A DNA stretch of 64,000 bases. Source: Rhodoferax ferrireducens (GTDB taxonomy: Bacteria > Pseudomonadota > Gammaproteobacteria > Burkholderiales > Burkholderiaceae_C). Positions within the stretch are counted from its first letter, which is position 1. Each line of letters opens with the position of its first letter. The notes beneath the pieces were generated by a model that did not search any database, had not been told where the DNA came from, and worked only from the letters and a program-made list of their open reading frames with translations. Shown piece after piece: positions 1-8,722 of this stretch. Both the position numbers and the translations under genes were made by a program. The stretch is from assembly GCF_003347515.1 (NCBI RefSeq), contig NZ_QEII01000299.1, positions 62,001 to 126,000 of the forward strand, read 5' to 3'.

Positions 1-108
1 GCCTTTGGAAATCAGCGGAATATAGATTTCCTGGGCAGCGGCAAAGCTGCTGAAACCAGCGAATGCGAGGCCAGCGGTCAGTGCCAGCATTTTTCTCTTC
101 ATGTTCAT
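1..108 (-). CDS. sugar ABC transporter substrate-binding protein, N-terminal fragment
   Basis: Only the first 36 codons lie in the window; the rest runs off the left edge. The peptide begins MNMKRKM, continues with a hydrophobic core and an AAAQ-type cleavage site, which is a standard Sec signal peptide, and then reads EIYIPLISKG, typical of the first strand of a ribose/xylose-type periplasmic binding protein (Peripla_BP_4). An AGGAG sequence lies 7 bases before the ATG at 108. It is the last visible gene of a minus-strand operon (SDR, ATPase, permease, binding protein) and would deliver the sugar to the permease encoded just upstream. Confidence 0.8.
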   Translation of the reverse strand, partial: MNMKRKMLALTAGLAFAGFSSFAAAQEIYIPLISKG

Positions 109-236
109 GAAATGTCTCCTGTGGAAGTTGTACTTGGTGTGAAATGAAATCGTCGGATAACGGGGGCGGGATAGGTTTTGAACAGCGTCAGCGCGTCTCC
201 TTGGCGAGGGTTGGTAGGACTTGATCAGGCTCTGCA

Positions 237-1238
237 TCACTTTTTGTTGCGCCGCAGGTTGTCGGTGTAGACCGCCAGGATGATGATCACGCCGGTGAGC
301 ACCATTTGCCACTCTTGCGCCACCGACATGATGCGCAGCCCGTTGATCAGCACGCTCATGATGAAGGCGCCGATGATGGTGCCCAGGATGGTGCCGACCC
401 CGCCGCTGAGCGAGGTGCCGCCGATGACCACGGCGGCAATGGCGTCGAGTTCATAGCCTTGGCCCAGCGCAGGCTGCGCCGAATTCAAGCGCGAGGCAAT
501 CAACAGGCCGGCGATGCCGCAGATGCCGCCGCTGAAGGTGTAGATGATGATTTTCCAGCGGTCGACGTTGACGCCCGACAGGCGAACGGCTTCCTCGTTG
601 CTGCCCAACGCGAAGGTATAGCGGCCCAGCGCGGTCTTGTTCAACACCACCGCACAGACGATGGCCACCAGAAACATGATCAGCACGCCATTGGGGATCG
701 GCAGCAAGGGAAAGACGTCGCCGATCCAGGAACCGAGCGCGATCTGGTCAAAGCCGTCCACGTCGTTGAAGTAGATCGGGCGGGCGCCGGTGATGATCAG
801 GGACAGGCCCTTGAGCAACATCATCATGCCCAGCGTGGCAATGAACGGCGGCACCTTCAGCTTGGTAATGGCCAGGCCGGAAGTACAGCCTGACAGCGCC
901 CCCACCGCAATGGCAGCCAGCACCCCCAAGGGCAAAGGCAAACCGAGATTAACCATGAACATACCGGCCATCACAGCGCAGAAGGTCATCAGGACGCCGA
1001 CCGACAAATCAATGCCGGAGGTGATGATGATGAAGGTGCTGGCGATGGCCAGCACGCCGATGACGGTGGTGGACTGCAGAATGCCGATGATGTTGTCCGC
1101 CGTCATGAACGCATCCGGCTTGAGCGCGGTGAAGATGCCCATCAGCGCGATGAGGCTGGCGAACGCCAACAGTTTTTGCTTGGCCTGGGCACCGGACAGA
1201 CGGACCAGCCAGGCGCGAAGAAGAGTAGGTTGCGGCAT
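237..1238 (-). CDS. ribose/xylose-type sugar ABC transporter permease (RbsC-like)
   Basis: The 333-residue product is a polytopic inner-membrane protein of the BPD_transp_2 family, close to the usual length of RbsC/XylH/AraH permeases (320-340). It has about eight to ten hydrophobic segments, an ATLGMMMLLKGLSL stretch and the family's GTSLSGGVGT motif near residue 275, which faces the ATPase. It forms the channel for a monosaccharide together with the downstream binding protein and the upstream RbsA-like ATPase. The substrate cannot be read from sequence; the neighbouring sugar-acid SDR suggests a deoxyhexose or pentose. The gap of 48 bases to the ATPase gene supports cotranscription. Confidence 0.9.
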   Translation of the reverse strand: MPQPTLLRAWLVRLSGAQAKQKLLAFASLIALMGIFTALKPDAFMTADNIIGILQSTTVIGVLAIASTFIIITSGIDLSVGVLMTFCAVMAGMFMVNLGLPLPLGVLAAIAVGALSGCTSGLAITKLKVPPFIATLGMMMLLKGLSLIITGARPIYFNDVDGFDQIALGSWIGDVFPLLPIPNGVLIMFLVAIVCAVVLNKTALGRYTFALGSNEEAVRLSGVNVDRWKIIIYTFSGGICGIAGLLIASRLNSAQPALGQGYELDAIAAVVIGGTSLSGGVGTILGTIIGAFIMSVLINGLRIMSVAQEWQMVLTGVIIILAVYTDNLRRNKK

Positions 1239-1286
1239 CGTGAAGTCCAGAAATAAAAGTAGGTAGAGCGTCAGTGAGGGGAGGCG

Positions 1287-2801
1287 TCAGTGCATGGGCG
1301 CCGCATCGAGCTCGCGCCGTGTGGCCAGCGCCATCAGGTTTTCTTGCGTGGCTTGGTCACCGGGTATCTCACCGGTCACCCGGCCCTCGCACATGACCAG
1401 AACACGGTGACTCAATTGCAGGACTTCCGGCAGCTCCGATGAAATCACAATGATGGCCTTGCCCTGTGCGGCCAGGTCGTTGAGCAGTTTGTAGATTTCG
1501 CTCTTGGCGCCGACATCGATGCCGCGGGTCGGCTCGTCGAAAATCAAGACCTCGCAGTCGCGCACCAGCCATTTGGCAATCACCACTTTTTGCTGGTTGC
1601 CACCCGACAGCAGACGCGCGGTCTGGGTCAGCGAGGGCGTTTTGATGCGCAGCTTGTCCACCATGGTCCGGGCTATCTGGTTGATACCCGCACGGTTCAG
1701 GAACATGCCCCAGCGCAAATAGCTGCTCAGACTTGGCAGTGTGATGTTGGACTCGACGTCCATGCCCGTGGCCAAGCCAAAGTGCTTGCGGTCCTCGGAC
1801 AGGTAGCCAATGCCGGCCTGCACGGCATCGCGAGGGCTGCGCAACAGCAACTTGCGTCCGCGCACGCGCACCTCGCCGGCGTCAATCGGATCGGCGCCGA
1901 AGACGGCGCGCGCCACCTCGGTACGACCCGCGCCCATCAGGCCGGCAAAGCCGAGGATCTCGCCGCGCCGCAGCGTGAAGCTGACATCGCGAATGGCCCG
2001 GCCGCGCTGCAGGTGGTTGACCTCCAGCACCAGCTCGTTGGCTGAGGTGTCGGGAATCCGCTTCTCGTGGTGTTCCAGCTCACGACCGACCATCATGGCA
2101 ATCACGGTGGACATCGGCGTGCTGGCCGGCACGGTGTCGACATAGCAGCCATCGCGCATGACGGTGATCCGGTCGGCGATGCGCTGGATTTCATCCATCT
2201 TGTGCGAGATGTACACGATGCCGACGCCCTCCGCCTTGAGCTGGCGAATGATGCGAAACAGCTCCTCGATTTCGGCATTGTTCAAGGCGGCCGTCGGCTC
2301 GTCCATGATGAGAACGCGCGAACGAAAGGACAGCGCTTTGGCAATTTCCACCATCTGCTGGCGTGCCACCGTCAACTCGCTGATCAGCGTCGTCGGCGCC
2401 AGCGCCAGATGCATGCGGTCAAACAGCGCTTGGGTGTCGCGGTTGATTTGCGCTTCGTCCAGAAACACGCCCAGACGTCCGCGCGGCTCGCGTCCCAGGA
2501 AAATATTCTGAGCCGCCGTCAGATGGTTCATCAAGTGCAGCTCCTGGTGCACGATGCCGATGGCCAACGCCTGCGCATGGGCCGGGCTTTCCAATGTCAC
2601 CGGCTGGCCGTCCAGCAGCACCTCGCCCGAGTCCTTGCTGTACACCCCGGCCAGGATCTTCATGAGCGTGGACTTGCCGGCGCCGTTTTCGCCCATCAAG
2701 GCATGCACTTCGCCGGCGTTCAGCTCAAACTGCACCTCGTGCAGCGCACGCACACCGGGAAACGATTTGCTCAGATTTTTGATAGCAACGATGGGGGTCA
2801 C
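1287..2801 (-). CDS. sugar ABC transporter ATP-binding protein (RbsA-like, double NBD)
   Basis: The 504-residue protein contains two fused nucleotide-binding domains, the hallmark of the RbsA/MglA/XylG family. The first half has Walker A GENGAGKST at about residues 37-45 and a DEPTAAL Walker B. The second half keeps LSGGNQQKVVIAKW and DEPTRGIDVGAK, while its Walker A equivalent is degenerate (GLMGAGRTE), as is normal in this family. It energises sugar uptake at the cytoplasmic face. It starts 27 bases after the SDR gene and 48 bases before the permease gene, so the four genes form one operon. Confidence 0.93.
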   Translation of the reverse strand: MTPIVAIKNLSKSFPGVRALHEVQFELNAGEVHALMGENGAGKSTLMKILAGVYSKDSGEVLLDGQPVTLESPAHAQALAIGIVHQELHLMNHLTAAQNIFLGREPRGRLGVFLDEAQINRDTQALFDRMHLALAPTTLISELTVARQQMVEIAKALSFRSRVLIMDEPTAALNNAEIEELFRIIRQLKAEGVGIVYISHKMDEIQRIADRITVMRDGCYVDTVPASTPMSTVIAMMVGRELEHHEKRIPDTSANELVLEVNHLQRGRAIRDVSFTLRRGEILGFAGLMGAGRTEVARAVFGADPIDAGEVRVRGRKLLLRSPRDAVQAGIGYLSEDRKHFGLATGMDVESNITLPSLSSYLRWGMFLNRAGINQIARTMVDKLRIKTPSLTQTARLLSGGNQQKVVIAKWLVRDCEVLIFDEPTRGIDVGAKSEIYKLLNDLAAQGKAIIVISSELPEVLQLSHRVLVMCEGRVTGEIPGDQATQENLMALATRRELDAAPMH

Positions 2802-2828
2802 GAGCAGGTCTTTACAAGGAGGATGCGG

Positions 2829-3590
2829 TTAAATCGTCACGCCGCCATCGACCAGCAAGGACTGGCCCGTGACGAAGCGGGACTCATCGCTGGCCAGATA
2901 GACCACCATCGGCGTGATGTCGTCAACCGTGGCCAGGCGCCCTATCGGTTGCCGTGCGATGAAGTCGCGTTCCGCCTGCGCGGGATCGGCTGCCGATGCA
3001 ATGCGCCCGCGCAGGGACGGTGTATCGACCGTGCCGGGGCACAAGGCATTGCAGCGCACGCCTTCCTTGACGAAGTCGGCGGCGATGGACTTGGTCATGC
3101 CAATCACCGCAGCCTTGCTGGCGCCATAGGCGCAGCGGTTGGGGAAACCCTTAATGGAGGACGCCATGGAGGCCATGTTGATGATGGACACGCTGGCCCG
3201 GTCATCACGCGCATGCGTCAGCATGGCCGGCAGAAAGGCGCGAATCATGTTGAACATGCTTTTGACGTTGAGATCGAAGCTCTTGTCCCAGTCCGCTTCG
3301 GTGCAGTCCAGCACAGTGCCATTGGCCACCATGCCGGCGCAATTGAACAGGACATCCAGCGGCGGTGTTTGTGCCGCGAGGGCATTCACAGCCCCGCTGT
3401 CGCGCACATCCAGCAGCACCACCTGAATGCCGGGGCAGGCCTTGGCCAGGCTTTTCAAATGCGCCTCGCTGACATCGGTGGCAATCACCGTGGCGCCTTC
3501 CGCCGCGCAGGCGATGGCACTGGCGCGCCCGATCCCTTGGGCGGCTGCCGTAATCAACACTGTTTTCCCCTGCAAACGCCCCTTGACCAT
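2829..3590 (-). CDS. SDR family oxidoreductase, probably sugar-acid dehydrogenase (2-keto-3-deoxy-L-fuconate dehydrogenase-like)
   Basis: This is a 253-residue classical short-chain dehydrogenase. The dinucleotide motif reads TAAAQGIG at residues 14-21 (alanine replaces the usual first glycine), NCAG follows at 83-86, Asn108, Ser141/144 and the YxxxK pair Tyr155/Lys159 complete the catalytic tetrad, and the C-terminus ends VDGGVTI. The family resemblance is to DHRS6-like enzymes that include the 2-keto-3-deoxy-L-fuconate 4-dehydrogenases of oxidative fucose degradation; that assignment is inferred. It is the first gene of the sugar ABC operon and diverges from the IclR regulator, which probably controls it. 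Confidence 0.85.
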   Translation of the reverse strand: MVKGRLQGKTVLITAAAQGIGRASAIACAAEGATVIATDVSEAHLKSLAKACPGIQVVLLDVRDSGAVNALAAQTPPLDVLFNCAGMVANGTVLDCTEADWDKSFDLNVKSMFNMIRAFLPAMLTHARDDRASVSIINMASMASSIKGFPNRCAYGASKAAVIGMTKSIAADFVKEGVRCNALCPGTVDTPSLRGRIASAADPAQAERDFIARQPIGRLATVDDITPMVVYLASDESRFVTGQSLLVDGGVTI

Positions 3591-3641
3591 GGTTCAAATC
3601 CTCTTTATAAATTCACTAATGAAAAAACAATTCATATTTGA

Positions 3642-3669
3642 GCTAAATTGTAGGTATGTTTTATTTAGC
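3642..3669. promoter_or_regulatory. inverted repeat in the SDR/IclR divergent region, candidate IclR operator
   Basis: Perfect 7-bp arms GCTAAAT (3642-3648) and ATTTAGC (3663-3669) are separated by 14 bases in the 159-bp AT-rich gap between the divergent SDR-ABC operon and the IclR gene. The location and symmetry fit an operator for the adjacent regulator. This is inferred from position only. Confidence 0.45.
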
Positions 3670-3749
3670 AAAAGATAGGCATTTACCCTAGTTCCCGATC
3701 TGCCGACCTGCAGGCAGGCGCAGGCAATTCATCCCATAAACTTCCCACC

Positions 3750-4589
3750 ATGCAAACCTCACCACCCAAGACACGCGGGCGAAAACCACTGGCAGACGCT
3801 GCCAGCGGCCCGCCACAAACTGCCGACGACCGTTACCGGGCGCCGGCGCTGGACAAAGGACTGGACATTCTGGAATTACTGGCCCAGCAGCCGCAGGGGC
3901 TGACGCGCGCGGAAATCGTGAAGGAAATGGACCGCAACGCCAATGAGATTTACCGCATGCTGGAGCGCCTGGTGGCGCGCCAATATGTCATGCGCTCCAT
4001 CTCCGGTGATCGCTATGCCCTGAGCCTCAAGCTGTTTGCGCTGGCGCACATGCATCCACCGCTGAACCGGCTGATCAACCAGGCTTTGCCCATCATGGAT
4101 GAGTTCGCACGCAAGTCCGAGCAGTCTTGCCACATGGGGGTGTACGACCGGGGCAATGTGCTGATCAGCGCCCAGATCAACAGTCCGCGAGGCTGGGGCC
4201 TGGCTTTGCAGCGCGGTGCGAGCGTTACCTTGGTGGGGACCGCCTCCGGACAGGTGCTGCTGGCGTTTTCTGACGAGGCCGCACGTCAAAGAATGCTGGC
4301 GGAACATGCGCCGCTGGAAGGCGAGATCCCGCTGGCCGGGAAAAATCTGGCCACCACCCTGCAGGACATTCGATCATGTGGCTACCTGGAACGCGACAGT
4401 TTGCAGTCCTTTGGCGTGGTGGATATTTCCTTTCCCATCCTGGGTCCCGACAACACCGCCCTGGCCGCCCTCACCTGCCCGTTCATGCGGCGCATTGACC
4501 GGCATGCGGGACCGGATCAAAAAGAGGTTCTGACCCTGCTGGGAAACGCTGCCCGAGCGCTGTCCCTGACCCAGGGCATGACGCAATAA
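3750..4589 (+). CDS. IclR family transcriptional regulator
   Basis: The 279-residue protein has a polar N-terminal extension of about 30 residues, a winged helix-turn-helix at roughly 33-95 (ALDKGLDILELLAQ then LTRAEIVKEMD, the typical IclR opening), and a C-terminal IclR ligand-binding domain ending in a conserved ISFPI segment. It is transcribed divergently from the SDR and sugar ABC operon, the standard arrangement for a local repressor or activator whose effector is the pathway sugar acid. Its stop codon directly abuts the end of the convergent small gene at 4590. Confidence 0.9.
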   Translation: MQTSPPKTRGRKPLADAASGPPQTADDRYRAPALDKGLDILELLAQQPQGLTRAEIVKEMDRNANEIYRMLERLVARQYVMRSISGDRYALSLKLFALAHMHPPLNRLINQALPIMDEFARKSEQSCHMGVYDRGNVLISAQINSPRGWGLALQRGASVTLVGTASGQVLLAFSDEAARQRMLAEHAPLEGEIPLAGKNLATTLQDIRSCGYLERDSLQSFGVVDISFPILGPDNTALAALTCPFMRRIDRHAGPDQKEVLTLLGNAARALSLTQGMTQ

Positions 4590-5009
4590 CTAATTCTCGA
4601 ACAGGCCCCCGACGTTCAATATCTCGTAGGAAATTTCAGGCCGCTGCGCCAGACTGCGCTTGATGGCGGCCGGGATGGCCTGGCGCGTCTTTCGGCACAG
4701 GCCGGGCTGCTCATGCACCAGGATCGTGATGCCGCGCAGGCTGCGGACGACGTTGGGGCTGGTGCTGATGCTCAGCCGAATGCCGACCTGCTGTTCCATC
4801 CGCTCTTCCATACCGCGCAGATCGCTGAGGCTGCTCAAGTTTTCCAACCGATGCAAAAGGCGCTTCTCATCCTCGCGGGTCAGGCGTAACACCCGCAGGT
4901 CGCCAGCCGGCTTCTCCAGCAGCGCGTCGCGCCCGCAATTGCAGGCGCCGGGCGGGCACTCGGTGCGTATGGGGAAAGGAGGAAGCGTCGTAGTCATGGG
5001 CCTTGCCAT
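4590..5009 (-). CDS. conserved hypothetical protein with N-terminal cysteine cluster
   Basis: This encodes 139 residues that I cannot place in a named family. The N-terminus has three cysteines in CPPGACNCGRD (about residues 19-29), suggesting a metal or cluster site, followed by a charged helical stretch (LTREDEKRLLHRLENL) and a mixed alpha/beta C-terminal half. A GAGGT sequence precedes the ATG at 5009 by about 6 bases, supporting that start, though an in-frame ATG four codons later is possible. It converges on the IclR gene with no spacer, so the two stop codons are adjacent. No function is claimed. Confidence 0.7.
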   Translation of the reverse strand: MARPMTTTLPPFPIRTECPPGACNCGRDALLEKPAGDLRVLRLTREDEKRLLHRLENLSSLSDLRGMEERMEQQVGIRLSISTSPNVVRSLRGITILVHEQPGLCRKTRQAIPAAIKRSLAQRPEISYEILNVGGLFEN

Positions 5010-5296
5010 CGTTTACCTCGGGCCGGGATGGCAGTGGGAGCGATCATAGTCAGGCTTGGATACCCATCCGCTGACCTTTATCGAAATGGATCTGGCCTCA
5101 AGCGGCGCTCTTCAAAGCAGCCAATCAACGACTGAAAACCAGGGTAACTGACCTGCCTCGTCGACGGCTCTTGAGTGCCCTAAACGGAAATACACATGGC
5201 GCAATTGGTAACCACAAAGCTGTCATTTACCTCAAGTTCCCTTCGATTGCGAGCTCCCTTCACTCCCTTCATATTGCCGGTGACGCAGGTACGTTG

Positions 5297-5872
5297 CTAA
5301 ATAACGTTCGCTGGTATCGGTGTCAAAGGAGGGGTATTGGACTCTGGAACTGCGGTTCTGGCCGCATTCATCACCATTGACAGGAACGCGTAGTAGCCGT
5401 TGATTCCAATCAAATCCATCACCCCTTGCTCTCCAAAATGTTGCTTGGCCCTAAGCCAAGTCGCATCGCAGACGCTTTTGTTTTGATGCAATTCCGTGGA
5501 AAACTTGTAGAGGGCGGTTTCATCTTCAGGCAGATTTTCAGGGATTCGTCCGTCCGAGATGGCGGCCACGGTTGCGGAAGAAATCCCTTCTCTCTCAGCA
5601 ATGGGGACATGAATGGCCCATTCAACTTGCTGCGACCAATGCCTGGCCGTGATCAAAATTGCCAGCTCTGATAGTCGCAAGCCCAACGCACTCCTGTATC
5701 GCAGGTATTCCCCCATGCGCCCGGCATGCGCCATCAATTCAGGACTGCGCAGCAGCGGAACAAAAGGAGAAATCAATCCACCGCGCGGCCCGTCGACGAT
5801 TTCTTGGGCATACGTCTGTTGGTCGGCACTCCATTGCTCTTGCGCAATGGGGGGCATTCTGTCCACGCTCAT
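5297..5872 (-). CDS. carboxymuconolactone decarboxylase-like (AhpD fold) protein
   Basis: The 191-residue product resembles the carboxymuconolactone decarboxylase family found beside many catabolic operons: a helical protein with RSPELMAHAGRMGEYLRYRSALGLRLSE segments and a helix AILITARHWSQQVEWAIH. It lacks the CxxC pair of peroxidase-active AhpD proteins, so a redox role is unlikely. Its start overlaps the stop of the aminotransferase gene by 4 bases, making it the last gene of the six-gene amino-acid transport operon. It may act on a product of the transaminase, but the reaction is unknown. Confidence 0.8.
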   Translation of the reverse strand: MSVDRMPPIAQEQWSADQQTYAQEIVDGPRGGLISPFVPLLRSPELMAHAGRMGEYLRYRSALGLRLSELAILITARHWSQQVEWAIHVPIAEREGISSATVAAISDGRIPENLPEDETALYKFSTELHQNKSVCDATWLRAKQHFGEQGVMDLIGINGYYAFLSMVMNAARTAVPESNTPPLTPIPANVI

Positions 5873-7212
5873 GCCTTTACACCCTTGACGGCTTGCAATG
5901 CTTGATCAATCGAAACTGCCAGCAGGTCCACAATTTTGTCCACGTCGGATTCGCTGACGACAAAGGGCGGTGCCAGCAAAACATGGTCGCCCACACGCCC
6001 ATCAATCGTTCCCCCCATGGGATACACCAATAGTCCATTGGCCATGGCCAGCTTCTTGATCAGGGCGTGCAGTTTCAGACTGGGGTCGAACGATTCTTTG
6101 GTACTTCTGTCTTGCACCAGTTCGATGCCCATGAACAGCCCACGCCCCCGAATGTCACCGATGTTTGGGTGGTCCTTCAAGCGTTCGCTCAGTGACTGCC
6201 GCAAGTACGCCCCACGATCTTGAACCGCAGCAAGTAGATGGTCGCGCTCAATGACTTGTTGCACGGCCAACGCCGCAGCCGCAGCCGTTGGGTGTCCGAT
6301 GTAGGTGTGGCCATGTTGAAAAAGGCCACTTCCATTTTTCAGAGGATCCATCACCCGACTTGAAGTCAATACCGCGCCAATGGGCTGATAACCACCGCCC
6401 AAGCCCTTGGCAATCGTGACCAGGTCAGGGACAACACCCTCCTGCTCGAATGCGTGCAGGGTTCCTGTGCGGCCCATCCCGCACATCACTTCGTCGGCAA
6501 TGTACAAAATCCCATAGCGGTTGCACAAGGCACGCACCCCCTGAAAATAGCCAGGTGTCGGCGTAAGCGCTCCGGCGGTTGCACCGACCACTGTTTCTGC
6601 AACAAAAGCGATGACTTTCCCGGGGCCAATTTCCTGGAACTTTGCGTCCAGTTCTGCCAGCAGCCTTTGGGTGTATTGATCCTGGCTTTCCCCGGTCTGG
6701 CGGTCACGGTACTCGTAGCATGCGGACACTCGCCCCACATCCATCAAGATGGGCGCGAACTGCTTTCGGCGCCATTCGTTGCCACCCACCGCCAGCGCGC
6801 CCAAGGTGTTGCCGTGGTAGCTTTGCTGCCTGGCGACAAACTGTGTTCTCTGCGGTTGTCCGATTTCGACAAAGTGCTGACGCGCCAACTTGAGGGCCGC
6901 CTCTACGGCCTCAGAGCCACCGGAGACGAAATAGGCCTGATTCAACTCGGCTGGGGCCGTTCGGATCAGTTGGTCAGCAAGCGCCTCAGTGACTTCGGTG
7001 GTGAAAAAGCTGGTGTGGGCATAAGCCAATTTGTCAATCTGGGCATGCATGGCTGCCAGCACATCCGGGTGCGCATGGCCCAGGCAGGACACAGCCGCGC
7101 CGCCGCTGGCATCGATGTAGTGTTTGCCGCTTTGATCGGTGATGTGAATGCCCTTGGCACCTACTGCGGTTAAGGGAACGGAAAGAAGTGAGCGATGGAC
7201 GATGTGACTCAT
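5869..7212 (-). CDS. class III (aspartate family) PLP-dependent aminotransferase
   Basis: The 447-residue protein is a fold-type I class III transaminase. It has the phosphate-binding SGGSEAVEAALKLAR (about 97-111), SYHGNT at 131-136, Asp240-Glu241 in ADEVMCGMGRTG, and the PLP lysine at about residue 269 in TIAKGLGGG. The family includes omega-amino acid, diamine and beta-alanine transaminases; the amino donor cannot be assigned here. It follows a glutamate/aspartate-type ABC transporter in one operon and precedes the AhpD-like gene, so it probably deaminates the imported compound. Confidence 0.92.
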   Translation of the reverse strand: MSHIVHRSLLSVPLTAVGAKGIHITDQSGKHYIDASGGAAVSCLGHAHPDVLAAMHAQIDKLAYAHTSFFTTEVTEALADQLIRTAPAELNQAYFVSGGSEAVEAALKLARQHFVEIGQPQRTQFVARQQSYHGNTLGALAVGGNEWRRKQFAPILMDVGRVSACYEYRDRQTGESQDQYTQRLLAELDAKFQEIGPGKVIAFVAETVVGATAGALTPTPGYFQGVRALCNRYGILYIADEVMCGMGRTGTLHAFEQEGVVPDLVTIAKGLGGGYQPIGAVLTSSRVMDPLKNGSGLFQHGHTYIGHPTAAAAALAVQQVIERDHLLAAVQDRGAYLRQSLSERLKDHPNIGDIRGRGLFMGIELVQDRSTKESFDPSLKLHALIKKLAMANGLLVYPMGGTIDGRVGDHVLLAPPFVVSESDVDKIVDLLAVSIDQALQAVKGVKA

Positions 7213-7278
7213 GGTGAAAATATTGGTGACTGTGAATTGAAATTTCTAAATGTTGGAAAACGGGTATCCGCTTTTCAA

Positions 7279-8007
7279 TCAGTGGCTGAGAATCTTGGAG
7301 AGAAACTGGCGTGCACGTTCAGATTTGGGCGCTGCGAAGAACGTTTCTTTTGCATCGTCCTCAACGATTTCTCCTCGGTCCATGAAGATGACCCGATTGG
7401 CGACCTTGCGGGCAAATCCCATTTCATGGGTCACGACCATCATGGTCATCCCTTCTTTGGCAAGCTGCACCATCACATCAAGGACTTCGCCGACCATCTC
7501 GGGGTCCAGTGCTGAAGTGGGCTCATCAAACAGCATCACGATGGGATCCATTGCGAGTGCCCGCGCAATGGCGACACGCTGTTGCTGGCCGCCTGACAAC
7601 TGTCCTGGGAACTTGTGCGCATGTTCTTTGAGCCCCACACGCTCAAGGAGTTGCTGAGCTTTGAGCACTGCCTCATCCTTGCTGCGACCCAGAACCTTCA
7701 CTGGTGCAACTGTGAGGTTTTCCACAATCGACATGTGGGGGAAGAGCTCGAAATGTTGAAAAACCATGCCCACCCGTGAACGTAGCTTTGGTAAGTCGGT
7801 TTTAGCACGTCCAACCGAGATGCCATCGACCTCAATGGTTCCCGATTGAAATGGCTCCAGGCCGTTCACGCACTTGATGAGGGTTGATTTGCCCGACCCG
7901 GAAGGCCCACAAACAACCACAACCTCCCCCTTTGTGATGCTGGTGCTGCAGTTGTTCAATACCTGGAAGGCACCGTAGTGCTTCGAGACGCTATCGATCT
8001 TGATCAT
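7279..8007 (-). CDS. polar amino acid ABC transporter ATP-binding protein (GlnQ/GltL-like)
   Basis: This 242-residue protein has Walker A GPSGSGKST at residues 34-42, signature LSGGQQQRVAIARAL and Walker B LFDEPTSALDPEMVGEVL, with the H-loop in VVTHEMGFA. Length and sequence match the PAAT subfamily ATPases (GlnQ, GltL, HisP). It lies 18 bases after the second permease gene and 66 bases before the aminotransferase gene, so it belongs to the same operon and powers uptake of the amino acid bound by the product of 9583-10503. Confidence 0.94.
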   Translation of the reverse strand: MIKIDSVSKHYGAFQVLNNCSTSITKGEVVVVCGPSGSGKSTLIKCVNGLEPFQSGTIEVDGISVGRAKTDLPKLRSRVGMVFQHFELFPHMSIVENLTVAPVKVLGRSKDEAVLKAQQLLERVGLKEHAHKFPGQLSGGQQQRVAIARALAMDPIVMLFDEPTSALDPEMVGEVLDVMVQLAKEGMTMMVVTHEMGFARKVANRVIFMDRGEIVEDDAKETFFAAPKSERARQFLSKILSH

Positions 8008-8025
8008 TTGATCCTCAATTTCTCT

Positions 8026-8721
8026 TTAAGCGTGAACCAAATGGCGGTTCAAGCGCTTTTGATATTTCTTGACAAGGGTAGACATGCCGTAACACATGGC
8101 AAAGTAGGCGATTGCTACGAAGCTGTACATCTCCACCAGACGACCATCTCGTTGCGCGATTTTTGATGCAGCCCCCAAGAAGTCCGTGGCGGATATCACA
8201 TACAGAAGGGACGTGTCCTGAAACAGGATCACGGTCTGGGTTAGCAGCACTGGCAACATGGCCCGAAATGCCTGAGGCAGAATCACAATCCGCATGGATT
8301 GGAAATAGGTGAGCCCCAATGCGGAAGCTGCTGAAACTTGACCACGTGGCACGGACTGAATTCCAGCACGCACCACTTCACAGAAGTAGGCGGCCTCAAA
8401 AAGGGTGAATGTAATCAAGGCCGTGCGCGTGGTTCCTATTTCAACTGGCCGTTCCGATCCAATCAGCCACCCCAGCATTGAAGGCACCAAGAAGAAGAAC
8501 CAGAAGATCACCAAGATCAATGGCACAGAGCGCATCAAATTCACATAGCTTGCACAGGCCAATGACAAGGGTTTGACAGGCGAGAGCCGTCCCAATGCCA
8601 GTAAAGTGCCGAGGACGATTCCTCCAACGGTGGCCACCAGCGTCACTTCCAGCGTGAATCCCAACCCTTGAAGCAGGTAGGGCCAGACTCGGGTTATTAC
8701 AGAGAAGTCAAAATTACCCAC
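8026..8721 (-). CDS. polar amino acid ABC transporter permease (GltK-like)
   Basis: The product is 231 residues when started at the GTG at 8721, which I prefer over the longer ATG at 8772: AAGGGGG lies 8 bases before the GTG, and the start then falls one base after the stop of the upstream permease gene. The resulting N-terminus (VGNFDFSVITRVWPYLLQG) is typical of HisM/GltK permeases. The EAA-loop region is present (EVVRAGIQSVPRGQVSAASALG, about 115-140) along with five hydrophobic segments. It pairs with the GltJ-like permease to form a heterodimeric channel. Confidence 0.92.
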   Translation of the reverse strand: MGNFDFSVITRVWPYLLQGLGFTLEVTLVATVGGIVLGTLLALGRLSPVKPLSLACASYVNLMRSVPLILVIFWFFFLVPSMLGWLIGSERPVEIGTTRTALITFTLFEAAYFCEVVRAGIQSVPRGQVSAASALGLTYFQSMRIVILPQAFRAMLPVLLTQTVILFQDTSLLYVISATDFLGAASKIAQRDGRLVEMYSFVAIAYFAMCYGMSTLVKKYQKRLNRHLVHA

Positions 8722-8722
8722 G

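Noticed and set aside
2067..3641. Long open frame of 524 codons on the plus strand
   Set aside because: It is antisense to the RbsA and SDR genes, which have clear family motifs, and has no homology-like features of its own. It is a shadow of the GC-rich codon pattern.
5010..5296. Small plus-strand frame (5171-5380) in the 287-bp gap before the AhpD-like gene
   Set aside because: No ribosome binding site or family match, and the frame overlaps the end of the AhpD-like gene. The gap appears empty apart from ordinary sequence.
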